NCBI RefSeq assembly: GCF_036499745.1
Contig: NZ_DASYDG010000038.1
Location: 58,866 to 122,865, forward strand
DNA length: 64,000 nt
Source: Pinirhizobacter sp036499745
GTDB taxonomy: Bacteria; Pseudomonadota; Gammaproteobacteria; Xanthomonadales; Rhodanobacteraceae
Reading direction: 5' to 3'
A program made the translations under genes and the position numbers. The number at the start of each line of letters is the position of its first letter. Position 1 is the first letter of the stretch. Shown here one piece after another: positions 50,723 to 59,435 of the stretch. The notes under the pieces were generated by a model. It was not told the origin of the DNA. It did not search any database and saw nothing but the letters and a program-made list of their open reading frames with translations.

Positions 50723-51862
50723 TCACGAAATGCCGGCAAATTGTCGAATGGCAGCGAGAAGCGCCGCGCCCTCGGCGGTGTGGAACCATGCCGCATGCCC
50801 ACACAGGAAGGTCTCGTAAGCCACATCGGCGTGGGAGGGGGCGCCGGTGATGGCCTGGAAATACTCCACTTCCGAGAGCGCGAAATCGACGTGGACAATG
50901 GGCAGGAGGTCGGCGAGCAGGGCGATGTCGCTGGCTGGCAATGGCCGCGACTGGCGATAACCTTCGATCAGCGCCAGGGCGATGTCCAGGTGCGCGGCCC
51001 CCGGTTCGTCAAGGGCAAGCCAGGCAATCGCGTTGCGTTCGATAGCCGTGGCAAGGTCGAACAGGGCGAAGGTAGGTGCCGCCAGTCCGAAATCGAACAC
51101 AGAGGTGATCCGTGCATTGGCGCCGCCGCCGCTCCACCCGAGGTTCGATACGTGCCAGTCGCCATGCGTCCATAGTGTGGGCTTCCCAGCCAGCCCGCGG
51201 TGAGCCCGTGCATGCCAGGGTTCGAGCGCTGTGCGAAGTTGATCGCGCCATGGACGCTCTTGCAGATAGTCGCGCAAGGCTGGGCGCTCAGGGAACTGTT
51301 TTTCAAGTTCCTTCAGCGGATCAGGCGCCAGGATCAAGTCACTTCGCGCAACCAGGATATGCGTGCCGCGATCGTGACCGTCGAATCCTTCGGATGCATT
51401 ATGCAGCTTGCCCAGCATGCAGCCGGCGGTGTGCGCGTGCTGCAGGTTGTCCAGCGGCGACCACGAGAACGCTTCGCGGTAGACATCACCGGTGATCGCC
51501 TGGTAAACCTCGTAGACCCAGTCACCTGCCTGCACCGCAGTGCGTCCTATCGTATCGGTGAGCAACCCAGGGATGGGTATGCCCCGCGAGCGCAGGTGAT
51601 GCATGAAGCGATGTTCGGTGTCCAGCGACCGGATCGACCGCACGCTATGGTGATGCCGCTTCACGAACACCGTGCCCTGGCCATGGCGCACCAGGGCCGC
51701 GGCCGAGAGTGGCCGGGGGCTGTGCCAACTGATCGCCAGCGGCGGCGCAAGCATCGGGTAGTCCATGCTCAACGCCACCAGTTCATCCAGGGTGAGCGCG
51801 GGCCAGTCGGGCTCGAGGTCGTCACCGGCAAGGCCATGGACGCGATGGCTGGTCTGGCTCAT
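50723..51862 (-). CDS. APH-family small-molecule phosphotransferase
   Basis: A kinase-fold protein of about 379 residues in the aminoglycoside-phosphotransferase/choline-kinase family. The catalytic loop is THGDWHVSNLGW and the metal motif is FDFGLAAP. The ATP lysine is probably in TVFVKRHHH. It ends 16 bases before the TPP riboswitch and is not itself under its control. Since PnuT-type uptake requires trapping by phosphorylation, a ThiK-like thiamine kinase role is attractive, but the family is broad and other small substrates are equally possible. The start at 51862 (MSQTSH) was chosen over a GTG at 51901; neither has a strong ribosome binding site. Confidence 0.8.
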   Translation of the reverse strand: MSQTSHRVHGLAGDDLEPDWPALTLDELVALSMDYPMLAPPLAISWHSPRPLSAAALVRHGQGTVFVKRHHHSVRSIRSLDTEHRFMHHLRSRGIPIPGLLTDTIGRTAVQAGDWVYEVYQAITGDVYREAFSWSPLDNLQHAHTAGCMLGKLHNASEGFDGHDRGTHILVARSDLILAPDPLKELEKQFPERPALRDYLQERPWRDQLRTALEPWHARAHRGLAGKPTLWTHGDWHVSNLGWSGGGANARITSVFDFGLAAPTFALFDLATAIERNAIAWLALDEPGAAHLDIALALIEGYRQSRPLPASDIALLADLLPIVHVDFALSEVEYFQAITGAPSHADVAYETFLCGHAAWFHTAEGAALLAAIRQFAGIS

Positions 51863-52012
51863 GGAAGGACGGGGTTCAAGTCGAAGGTGGCCGATTATCA
51901 CCTGTCGGCGTCACAAGAAGGGGTTGCCAAGGCGCCGCGCGGTGGACACACTCTTTACTGTTCGCGCGTTGAGGGACGTCAGCGGATGCCTTTCCATGAC
52001 CGGAATCACCCC

Positions 52013-53773
52013 ATGCAGAACAGCGTTCGCGCGGCCGTCGCCGCTTCCCTCCTTGCCCTGTGCGGGCACGCCCTGGCTGCCACGACAGGTGCACAGGACG
52101 TCCCCCGCCCGCTGGGCACCCATCGGCCCAGCGCCGCCACCATCGCCCAGTGGCAAGATCGGCGCTTCGGCATGTTCATCCATTTCGGGCTTTATTCAGC
52201 ACTAGGCGGTGAGTGGCAGGGCAAGCGCGTGGACAACGGTTATAGCGAGCAGATTCTCGCCAACGGGAATATCGATGGGACGGCGTATGCCGCCACCGCG
52301 TCGTCGTTCAATCCGGTGGACTTCGACGCCGACACTATCGCCAGGCTTGCCAAGGCGGCCGGCATGAAGTTCATCGTGGTCACGGCCAAGCACCACGATG
52401 GTTTCAACATGTTCCATACGCGCGTCACGCCGTACAACATCGTCGATGCCACGCCGTTCAAGCGCGACGTGGTGAAGGAACTGGCTGAGGCCTGCAAGAA
52501 GGAAGGGCTGGCCTTCGGTGTCTATTACTCCACCATCGATTGGCACCATCCGGGTGGAAACACCTATATCGAGGGCAACAGCAATCCGATCACGGCGGGG
52601 CAGGAAGCCTTCAACGTGGCACAGTTGAAGGAACTGCTGGGCAACTACGGGCCGATCGCCGAAATCTGGTTCGACATGGGTAAGCCCACCGCGGCACAAA
52701 GCCGGCATTTTGAAGAAACAGTGCACGCGCTGCAGCCACAGACCATGGTTTCAGGTCGCGTGTGGAATCACCAGGGCGACTTCACCGTGATGGGCGACAA
52801 CGCCGAACCCAAGGTGCGCGTTGAGGAACCCTGGCAGTCGCCGGCGTCGATGTTCCCTGAAACCTGGGGTTATCGCAGCTGGCAGCAGCGAGGCGATGTA
52901 CAGGCGAAGGTGCGGGAGAACATTTCCCGGCTGGTGCGTGTGGTGAGTGCCGGCGGAAACTACATCCTGAATATCGGGCCGAAGGGTGATGGCAGCGTGG
53001 TGCCGTTCGAGGCGGATGTGTTGCACGGCATCGGGGCATGGATGGCGACCAACGGCGAGGCGGTGTATGGCACGCGGGCTTCGCCGTTCGGCAGGCTCGA
53101 TTTCGGCCATGCCACGATCGGACGCGATAAGGTTTACCTTTTTATCGACCATGCTCCCGCCGATGGTGTGTTGCATTTACCTGGCGTGGTCGGGTCGCCA
53201 TTCGGCGATATTCGGTTGCTTGGCGGTGCGCCTGGTGCAGCCGTTGACGCCAGGCGTGCCGGAGATGGCCTGGATATCCACGCTGGTACCTTGCTTGCGG
53301 GACAGGCGGCGAAGGCATTCGAACCCGTGATCGCCCTGTCGCTGGCAAAGCCCTTGCGCGTCATTCCGCGGGATGTACGCGCCCCGGCGAACGGCATGGT
53401 AGACCTGCCAGAAGCCGACGCTGAAAAGTTCCTCAACTACAACGGTTACGGATACGAGGATCCCTCAACCGTGTACAAGTTGCAGTGGCACGCAGCCCTG
53501 GGCGAGGGTCACTACGAGGTGACCGTTCGGTATGTTGCGTCGCGCTCGTCAAAGGCGATGGCGTTGGTCGTGGATGGACACGCGCAGGCACTCGTGCTCC
53601 CGGCAGGGCAGGGCGAGCAGTCGGTTGTCGCGTATGTTGAGCGCGATGCCACTCGCCAGCCCGACACCATGCAGTTGGAACTGACGCCGCCGGAGCCTTT
53701 CAACAAGGGAACGCCACTTGGGGTTGATGTGGTGCGGGTTTCGGTGCGGCGCGCGGTGGCTTCGGGAAGCTAA
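52013..53773 (+). CDS. Alpha-L-fucosidase (GH29), exported
   Basis: A GH29 retaining alpha-L-fucosidase of about 586 residues that releases fucose from glycans. A signal peptide is evident (MQNSVRAAVAASLLALCGHALA). The barrel begins RRFGMFIHFGLYSALGGEW and continues with FIVVTAKHHDGFNMF and the nucleophile segment EIWFDMGKP. LLNIGP is replaced by the equivalent YILNIGPKGDG. A C-terminal beta-sandwich follows from about residue 430. Another in-frame ATG at 51986 would add nine residues. No fucose catabolism genes adjoin it, so it may act alone on plant or host glycans. Confidence 0.92.
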   Translation: MQNSVRAAVAASLLALCGHALAATTGAQDVPRPLGTHRPSAATIAQWQDRRFGMFIHFGLYSALGGEWQGKRVDNGYSEQILANGNIDGTAYAATASSFNPVDFDADTIARLAKAAGMKFIVVTAKHHDGFNMFHTRVTPYNIVDATPFKRDVVKELAEACKKEGLAFGVYYSTIDWHHPGGNTYIEGNSNPITAGQEAFNVAQLKELLGNYGPIAEIWFDMGKPTAAQSRHFEETVHALQPQTMVSGRVWNHQGDFTVMGDNAEPKVRVEEPWQSPASMFPETWGYRSWQQRGDVQAKVRENISRLVRVVSAGGNYILNIGPKGDGSVVPFEADVLHGIGAWMATNGEAVYGTRASPFGRLDFGHATIGRDKVYLFIDHAPADGVLHLPGVVGSPFGDIRLLGGAPGAAVDARRAGDGLDIHAGTLLAGQAAKAFEPVIALSLAKPLRVIPRDVRAPANGMVDLPEADAEKFLNYNGYGYEDPSTVYKLQWHAALGEGHYEVTVRYVASRSSKAMALVVDGHAQALVLPAGQGEQSVVAYVERDATRQPDTMQLELTPPEPFNKGTPLGVDVVRVSVRRAVASGS

Positions 53774-53805
53774 CGCCAGCATCGCGGCCGACGCCGAAGA
53801 GGTTT

Positions 53806-54393
53806 CTATCCTTCCGGCCAATCCTGTTTGGCCCAGTAGTTGATCAGTTCCAGCCCGAGAAATCCAAGCATCGTATGGGAACTCTCCATCAGTTCGCAGT
53901 TCTCGGTGTATAGCTGGTAAATCGGAGAATCCTTGTTCGATACATCCATGCAGTAGTAGGTTTCGCCGATAATATCGCACGCGATAATGACGATCGATGC
54001 ACGTAAGGCGCCTTTCTCGTCCAGGCAATGCAAATCAGTGGGGTTGTCATTCGATGACAGGCTGCCTACGAAAATCCTAGCGGAACGAAGGTTATCTTCG
54101 TAGTGTTCCAGGCGATAACTATGTTCAAGGTATGGACTCATGAACGGTGCGTCCGCGCCAGCGCGATGCAGGAAGGCCAGTAGGCCGGGGGGAGGCTCGT
54201 GATCTGGACTTACTTTGCTCCATACCTCGGTGATGCGTGGATCTGACAACCCTAGCAGGCGCGGCTCTCCTCCGCGAGCGAGCCATGTATCGGCCTCGTC
54301 CAGCAAATATTCGATCGAGTCCCATTTCGCATCCTCGAAGGAAACAGCCGGACGAAGTACGTCGGGCGCCGCAGTACTTCCTTCTATCTTCAT
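53806..54393 (-). CDS. SMI1/KNR4-like (immunity-type) protein
   Basis: A 195-residue protein resembling the SMI1/KNR4 superfamily: FEDAKWDSIEYLLDEADTWL at the start, SDPRITEVWSKVSPDHEPPPGLLAFL in the middle and a tail of GFLGLELINYW. Many members are immunity proteins that neutralise contact-dependent or polymorphic toxins. The ATG at 54393 has no strong ribosome binding site. The upstream minus strand, where a toxin end would be expected, holds only short frames that appear frameshifted. It is therefore an orphan immunity-like gene. The family call is moderate because the similarity is diffuse. Confidence 0.6.
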   Translation of the reverse strand: MKIEGSTAAPDVLRPAVSFEDAKWDSIEYLLDEADTWLARGGEPRLLGLSDPRITEVWSKVSPDHEPPPGLLAFLHRAGADAPFMSPYLEHSYRLEHYEDNLRSARIFVGSLSSNDNPTDLHCLDEKGALRASIVIIACDIIGETYYCMDVSNKDSPIYQLYTENCELMESSHTMLGFLGLELINYWAKQDWPEG

Positions 54394-54964
54394 GGGAAGC
54401 TCCCGGCTATAGACTGGGTCATGGTGCCGTCGGGGTCCATCGTTGAATATCCATGTCTTGGAGTGGGGTTTTTGCTCGATCCGGCTGTATTCGTAAGAAA
54501 AATAGACGTCGAAACGCGCCCTCCGTATCTGACGGCCTTTCGACCTTCAATCGATTTCCGTCCTTCAAGCTCACCTTATATTTGAAGTGACTGCCAGGTG
54601 GTTTGACCCCTCCCGCGCTATTGAGCCTATGAAGGCTGTGAATTCCATCTTCTGTCTTGCGAAGATCACGTTCATCGGGCCGGGGGGAGATAACGAAATA
54701 ACTCGGGCTGTCCTTGACGTTGGAGTCGGGGATTTTTTAAGCACGGCAATGCACCGTGGAAGTGCGCGGTCGCACTTCAGGTAGCGAGCATTCCTGGCTT
54801 GACAACGCTGGAGAAGCCGGCATGGGCGGCGGGCTGGATGGGTCGGGGTTGCGGGCAGGACGCGAACTCGTGCAGGCATGGATAATGGCCGCCGACGTGG
54901 CGAGCAACCATCAAGTTTCAGCCCTTGTAGGGCCATGTCCCGGATCGATGGACTGTAGGGAAGA
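54394..54964. other. Intergenic region with possible frameshifted remnant
   Basis: On the minus strand at about 54710-54410, one frame reads protein-like text (VKPPGSHFKYKVSLKDGNRL, then KVERPSD). The next plausible text (RFDVYFSYEYSRIEQKPHSK) is in another frame and runs straight into the SMI1-like gene. This suggests a decayed gene, perhaps the C-terminus of a toxin or of a duplicated neighbour. The remaining 250 bases up to the cupin gene hold nothing I recognise. Confidence 0.35.
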
Positions 54965-55882
54965 TCAGTCGGCTACGGCGTACCGCGTGCGATGCGCCAG
55001 CGACGGACACGCTGGCGGATGGCTGCCGGGTCCGTGCACCGCCACGGATAACGCTGTCAACGCATAGGCCGCGTGGTCGGACAACGGGTCGCTGCCCACC
55101 GGGGGCAGCGTAACGTGGGCACGCCGGGCGAGCTCATGGGCGAAGTGCATCATCGATTCGCGCCTGGTGGCGTTCGTGCTGTAGGTAAAGCTCACGGTGA
55201 TCGACGATTCGTCGAGTGTCTCCACCATATGCGGCGAGGTCATCGGGATGTACGCCCCGGTACCGGGGCCAAGGTCGTAGCGGTGCGCCCGCTCGCGGAA
55301 TTCCTCGCGCCATTGCACCAGGGCGAGATCGTGGCGGGCGTGGAAGCTTGCCCGGGCACGTTCACTGCACACGTACTCATCGTCCGGGTCCCAAACGTAC
55401 AGGGTCTTGTGCCCGCGAACCTGCAACAGCAGGCCGTTGTTGCGATCGATGTGGTACGGGGTGACGGTGTGCGGCGAGGCGACGAAGATCCATCCGGCGC
55501 GGTAGTACATGCCCGGATCGATGGCCTCGATGCGCTCCCGGATGGGATCCATCGCCTCGTCGATAAGGGTGCGGTATACCGGGTCGGCCTGGATGTGCCG
55601 CAGCAGCACCCAAGCCTTGGCATTGCTGATGTCGTGGATGGAGTCCACGATCGAGCGGTTGTTTGGAAATAGCCTGCCCACTTCGTCGAAGTTCGACCCG
55701 GGCGTGGCCTGGTTGTTGAACGAGAACCAGCGTGTGGTGCCGCGGCAGCGTTTGCCCAGTTGGGCGAGCTCGTCGGGTGCCAGCAATGGGTGGTCGACGA
55801 AATCGTGGGTCAGTCCCTGGGTGCGGGCAGGGTGGAAATTGTCCCAGTCCATCGTGATGGACCGGCGAACCGGCATGTCCAT
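54965..55882 (-). CDS. JmjC/cupin-like (cupin_8-type) protein
   Basis: A protein of about 305 residues with a double-stranded beta-helix of the JmjC/cupin_8 class. The iron-binding pair HID is in TVTPYHIDRNNGLLLQVRG, and the distal histidine is in YIPMTSPHMVETLD near 240. The segment KTLYVWDPDDEYVCS is typical of cupin-like transcription-associated or hydroxylase-like proteins in Xanthomonadales. A 2-oxoglutarate-dependent hydroxylase role is possible, but the target is unknown. The start is uncertain: the ATG at 55882 (MDMPVRRS) is preferred, while the frame is open to an ATG at 55975. Confidence 0.75.
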   Translation of the reverse strand: MDMPVRRSITMDWDNFHPARTQGLTHDFVDHPLLAPDELAQLGKRCRGTTRWFSFNNQATPGSNFDEVGRLFPNNRSIVDSIHDISNAKAWVLLRHIQADPVYRTLIDEAMDPIRERIEAIDPGMYYRAGWIFVASPHTVTPYHIDRNNGLLLQVRGHKTLYVWDPDDEYVCSERARASFHARHDLALVQWREEFRERAHRYDLGPGTGAYIPMTSPHMVETLDESSITVSFTYSTNATRRESMMHFAHELARRAHVTLPPVGSDPLSDHAAYALTALSVAVHGPGSHPPACPSLAHRTRYAVAD

Positions 55883-56334
55883 GATGGTGCCTGTAGCTTC
55901 GTTAGCCACTGTTCTACGCCTGCGCCAGCAACCGCCGCGACTTGCCGGAAGGTCTAGCGGTGCCCTTGCGAACATCGCAAGAACTTGCCGTTTACGTGCA
56001 TATCATGGTTCGGGCAGGCGGGAGAACGGGACGCTCCAATGATTGGCGGAATTGTGCCAAGTCGCAAGAACTTACGGAAATCTTGCTGTCACTTCCGCCC
56101 GTGTCTAGGCAATTCGACCGATGTTACGGAAGTGCATCACTACCCCGGCGCATCCGGTGCACCCGGCAAGGCATCCCAGGCCTGTTGCCCGGTTCGTGCA
56201 GTGAAGACGCACATGAGCCCTTGAACACGGCGTCACCGCACATAGATAGCGGATGCCGGTGCCTTCGGGGCCGGCCAGCGATGCCCCACGAGGGGCTTCT
56301 ACTTTCCATTGCTCAGATAGAGGATGTGACCCAC
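55883..56334. other. Upstream region of hsp20
   Basis: No gene is supported. A sequence CTTGAA at 56220-56225 with CACATAGAT about 14 bases on is a weak match to a heat-shock sigma-32 promoter. A GCCCC/GGGGC hairpin near 56283-56296 lies close to the start codon and might act as a simple thermosensor. Both readings are speculative. Confidence 0.3.
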
Positions 56335-56796
56335 ATGCATACCGTCGATTTTGCCCCGCTGTACCGTTCCTCCATCGGTTTCGACCGTCTGTTCGACCTG
56401 CTCGAGACCGCCAAGCGCGCCCAGCCCAATGACAACTGGCCGCCGTACGACACCCTCAAGACTGGCGAGGATACCTACCGCATCACCATGGCGGTGGCGG
56501 GTTTCGCCCAGGAAGACCTCACCATCACCCAGCAGCCGAACCTGCTGATCGTCACCGGTGAGAAGAAGGTCGAGGCCGAGGGTGAATACCTGCACCGCGG
56601 CATTGCCTATCGTCCGTTCAACCGCCGCTTCGAACTAGCCGACCACGTGCGCGTGGCGGGTGCGAGCATCCTCAATGGCTTGCTGACGATCGACCTCAAG
56701 CGCGAAGTGCCCGAGGCGATGAAGCCGCGCCAGATCGAGATCAGCACCGGCGCGACGATCGAGCATCGCCTGCAGGATGTGACGAAGGCTGCGTAA
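56335..56796 (+). CDS. Small heat-shock protein Hsp20 (IbpA-like)
   Basis: A 153-residue small heat-shock chaperone that binds unfolding proteins and aggregates. The N-terminus (DFAPLYRSSIGFDRLFDLLE) is nearly that of E. coli IbpA. The alpha-crystallin domain runs from about 40 to 130, with YRITMAVAGFAQEDLTI and the closing ILNGLLTIDLKREVPE. The C-terminal IXI-type tail is short (RQIEIS). The ATG at 56335 is preceded by AGAGGA at a slightly long spacing. A symmetrical terminator follows 28 bases after the stop. Confidence 0.95.
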   Translation: MHTVDFAPLYRSSIGFDRLFDLLETAKRAQPNDNWPPYDTLKTGEDTYRITMAVAGFAQEDLTITQQPNLLIVTGEKKVEAEGEYLHRGIAYRPFNRRFELADHVRVAGASILNGLLTIDLKREVPEAMKPRQIEISTGATIEHRLQDVTKAA

Positions 56797-56824
56797 AACG
56801 CCTGGCTGGCAGGGACGCCATGAA

Positions 56825-56849
56825 GAAGCCGCCTTTACCAGGCGGCTTC
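56825..56849. terminator. Bidirectional terminator between hsp20 and the proline-rich gene
   Basis: The stem GAAGCCGCCT / AGGCGGCTTC with a TTACC loop is followed by GTCTTTT on the plus strand and by TTCTTCA on the minus strand. It serves both convergent genes. Confidence 0.85.
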
Positions 56850-56855
56850 GTCTTT

Positions 56856-57068
56856 TCAGGGAATGCGGGCGGCCAGCGCCGCCTGCTCCACGCCCGGGTC
56901 CGGCGGTTCGCGTGTGCCCGGTGCCTCGGGATTGTCCGGGTGGACAGGTTGCTCCTCAGGTGGTGTATCCGGGTCCGGTGCCGGAATTTCAGGTTTTGGC
57001 GTACTGGGTGTCTCCTCGGGCGTGGCCGGGGTAAGTCCAGGCTTTTCCGGAATCTGCGGGCTTTGCAT
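56856..57068 (-). CDS. Small proline-rich protein
   Basis: A 70-residue frame rich in Pro, Glu and Asp (PEKPGLTPATPEETP, PDPDTPPEEQPVHPD), with no hydrophobic segment and no signal peptide. It should be intrinsically disordered. Genes of this type, short and acidic-proline, are found at similar places in related genomes as far as I recall. GGAGCGACCG precedes the ATG at 57068. The opposite strand codes an equally long Gly/Ser frame, which is an expected mirror of the base composition. The function is unknown. Confidence 0.55.
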   Translation of the reverse strand: MQSPQIPEKPGLTPATPEETPSTPKPEIPAPDPDTPPEEQPVHPDNPEAPGTREPPDPGVEQAALAARIP

Positions 57069-57191
57069 CGGTCGCTCCTCGGCGTTGGCAGGGCCAAGGT
57101 GAATAGAACCGCGTGACGGCGGTGTCTCGCGGGCGACAAGGCCCCGTATCGCTTGTTAATCTTGCCGGCCTACGCTCCCAAGGACACGGCC

Positions 57192-57590
57192 ATGAGCCTC
57201 ATCGAAACCCCCGTCTCGTTCGGCGAACTGATCGACAAGATCACCATCCTGGAGATTAAATCCCAGCGCATCGAAGATGCGGCCAAACTTGCCAACGTGC
57301 GCAACGAGCTTGAATTGTTGAACGCCACGTGGGGCAACGCGCCTGCCTCCCAGACCGACATCTCCGCCGAGCGTACGCGGCTGCTTGCCGTGAACGAAAG
57401 GTTGTGGGACATCGAGGACGAGATCCGGGTGAAGGAGTCGGCGCAGGAGTTCGATGCCGCTTTCATCAAGCTGGCGCGATCGGTGTATTTCGAGAACGAT
57501 GAGCGCGCGGCGATCAAGCGCGAGATCAACCTGAAGCTGGGTTCGCAACTGGTGGAAGAGAAGTCGTACAAAGACTACCGGGCCAAGTAG
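57192..57590 (+). CDS. DUF6165 family protein
   Basis: A 132-residue, highly charged helical protein. It starts MSLIETPVSFGELIDKITI, contains IEDAAKLANVRNELELLN, and ends with INLKLGSQLVEEKSYKDY. It matches the family named DUF6165, which usually lies next to LPS-core sugar transferase genes, as here beside the convergent GT9 gene. The ATG at 57192 follows AAGGA at seven bases. No catalytic motif is visible; a scaffold or regulatory role in LPS assembly is only a guess. Confidence 0.8.
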   Translation: MSLIETPVSFGELIDKITILEIKSQRIEDAAKLANVRNELELLNATWGNAPASQTDISAERTRLLAVNERLWDIEDEIRVKESAQEFDAAFIKLARSVYFENDERAAIKREINLKLGSQLVEEKSYKDYRAK

Positions 57591-57593
57591 GGC

Positions 57594-58649
57594 CTAGAGT
57601 CGGAGGAATTCCCGGCACGCCTCGAAGCGGTCGATCATCTCGTCGACCTCGATGAGGTCGGTGACGCCGGGAAACTCAATTTTCGTGCCCCAGGGGATAT
57701 CGCTCGCCGGTTTGCCCAGGAATTTCCGCGCAGCGGCATCGTACTTGTCCACGCACCATCGCCGGTCGGAGTACGGCCCTGAACGATGCGGGTTGCTTGC
57801 CGCATGCAAACCCAGGATCTTCGTGCCCACGGTGTTGCCCATGTGCATGGGGCCCGAATCGGGCGTCAGCAGCATCGGCGCGCGTGAGAGCAGTGCCAGG
57901 TAGCGCTTGAGGGTGTCCTTGCCAGTGAGGTCCACAGGAGCGTGCGTGACCTTGCCAAGGATGCGGTCGGCCAGTTCGCGCTCAGGCCCTGAGGGGCCGC
58001 CGGTAAGCAGTACCCGGAAGCCGCGTTCATGGGCATGGTCCATCACTGCCGCATAGCGCTCGGGCAACCAGTTGCGCACGGTATGGCTGGACATCGGGCT
58101 CACCAACAAGGACGGCTCCTCGCCAGGCAGCTGTTCCGCCGCCCACGCATGGGATTCCTCGTCGATGGGAATATCCCACTGCACCCGGGTCTGCTTCAGT
58201 CCAAGTGGTTCGATGAAGCTGCCCATGGCGTCGAGCACGTGCTCGCCGGTGCGCGAAGGGATGCGTTCGTTGACGAACAGGCCGTGCAGGTCTTTCGAGC
58301 GTGCATGGTCGTAGCCGATGCGGCGCGTGGCCTTCACCGCCAATGAAAGGATGTTCGAACGCAGTGCCACCTGCATGTGCAGCAGTGCATCGAAACGGCG
58401 TCCGGCCAGTGCCCGGCGCACCTCGCCCATGCCCTGGCGGCCCTTGCCCTTGTCGAAGGTAATGAATTCGACGCCGGGAAGATCACCCACAAGCTTCCGT
58501 TCGAGCTTGCCGACGATCCAGGTGATCGACGTGGCCGGCCAGGCGGCCTGGACGGTGTGAACCAGCGGCACCACGTGGGTGACATCGCCGATGGCAGAGG
58601 TGCGCAGCAGGCAAATGCTGCCGGGAACTGCGTTGACGGGGCTTGGCAT
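57594..58649 (-). CDS. Glycosyltransferase family 9 (heptosyltransferase-like)
   Basis: A 351-residue GT9 enzyme, likely adding a heptose or similar sugar to the LPS inner core at the cytoplasmic face. The N-terminal start ICLLRTSAIGDVTHVVPLV is diagnostic. The C-terminal ADP-sugar domain contains LLTGGPSGPERELADRI, DLTGKDTLKRYLALLSRAP and LLTPDSGPMHMGNTVGTKIL. The ATG at 58649 gives the normal length; the open frame continues far upstream, but that part overlaps kdkA on the other strand. It is divergent from kdkA with a 54-base gap. Confidence 0.93.
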   Translation of the reverse strand: MPSPVNAVPGSICLLRTSAIGDVTHVVPLVHTVQAAWPATSITWIVGKLERKLVGDLPGVEFITFDKGKGRQGMGEVRRALAGRRFDALLHMQVALRSNILSLAVKATRRIGYDHARSKDLHGLFVNERIPSRTGEHVLDAMGSFIEPLGLKQTRVQWDIPIDEESHAWAAEQLPGEEPSLLVSPMSSHTVRNWLPERYAAVMDHAHERGFRVLLTGGPSGPERELADRILGKVTHAPVDLTGKDTLKRYLALLSRAPMLLTPDSGPMHMGNTVGTKILGLHAASNPHRSGPYSDRRWCVDKYDAAARKFLGKPASDIPWGTKIEFPGVTDLIEVDEMIDRFEACREFLRL

Positions 58650-58703
58650 TGCTAGACTCACCTTCCGGTGACAGTGGCGGCGGATCGAACGGTGCAGTCG
58701 ACG

Positions 58704-59435
58704 ATGATGACAGACGAGCGCGTGCTTGCCGACCAGGGCGGCGGCATTGTCTTCGACGCAGGTCTGGTACCTGCGGTCGATCGCCGCTGGTTCGAGCCTG
58801 CGTGGTGGCAGGGTCAGGGCGCGCTGGCGGCTGCCACCGGCGGCCGCGGGGGCGTGAGCATCATCCGCACCGACGCCGGCGAGGCTGTACTTCGGCACTA
58901 CCGCCGGGGCGGCATGGTGGCGAACATCCTGGGCGACCGTTACCTGTGGCTCGGCGCCGACCGCACCCGCAGTTTTCGGGAATTCCGCTTGCTGGCGCAC
59001 CTGCTTGGCCGGGGGTTGCCGGTGCCGGCGCCACTTGCCGCGGGATTTGTCCGGCATGGCCTGCGTTACAGCGCGGACCTCGTCACCTTGCGCATTCCAT
59101 GTGCGTCCACCCTTGCTGAAAAAATCGCAGCCGGTAGCGTGGATACCGAACTTGCCGGGCAGGTGGGTGCACTGGTGGCGCGCTTCCACCGCGAAGGCGT
59201 GTGGCATGCAGACCTGAACGCCCACAATATCCTGGTCAATCCGGAGGGCCTGTACCTCATTGATTTCGACCGAGGCCGGCTGCGTGCACCACACCTGTCA
59301 TGGCAGCAGGACAACCTGGACAGGCTGCGCCGGTCGCTGATCAAGGTAGGCGCAGCCCGTTCGGGCGACCGTGCCTTCGACACCGACGTGTGGAAGCCGC
59401 TGGTATATCGTTACGAAAGGACCCTGGGCGCATGA
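58704..59435 (+). CDS. kdkA: 3-deoxy-D-manno-octulosonic acid (Kdo) kinase
   Basis: Kdo kinase phosphorylates the Kdo of lipid A precursor, a feature of LPS with a single Kdo residue. The 243-residue protein has the kinase-like catalytic loop WHADLNAHNILVN and the metal motif YLIDFDRGR, followed by LSWQQDNLDRLRRSL, typical of KdkA. The glycine-poor N-lobe includes VLRHYRRGGMVA. The start is one of two adjacent ATGs at 58704/58707; a GTG at 58668 is less likely. The stop overlaps the next gene (ATGA). Confidence 0.92.
   Translation: MMTDERVLADQGGGIVFDAGLVPAVDRRWFEPAWWQGQGALAAATGGRGGVSIIRTDAGEAVLRHYRRGGMVANILGDRYLWLGADRTRSFREFRLLAHLLGRGLPVPAPLAAGFVRHGLRYSADLVTLRIPCASTLAEKIAAGSVDTELAGQVGALVARFHREGVWHADLNAHNILVNPEGLYLIDFDRGRLRAPHLSWQQDNLDRLRRSLIKVGAARSGDRAFDTDVWKPLVYRYERTLGA

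Noticed and set aside
56863..57102. Gly/Ser-rich frame on the plus strand opposite the proline-rich gene
   Set aside because: A proline/glutamate-rich frame automatically gives a Gly/Ser frame on the other strand. Only the minus-strand frame has a plausible ribosome binding site.
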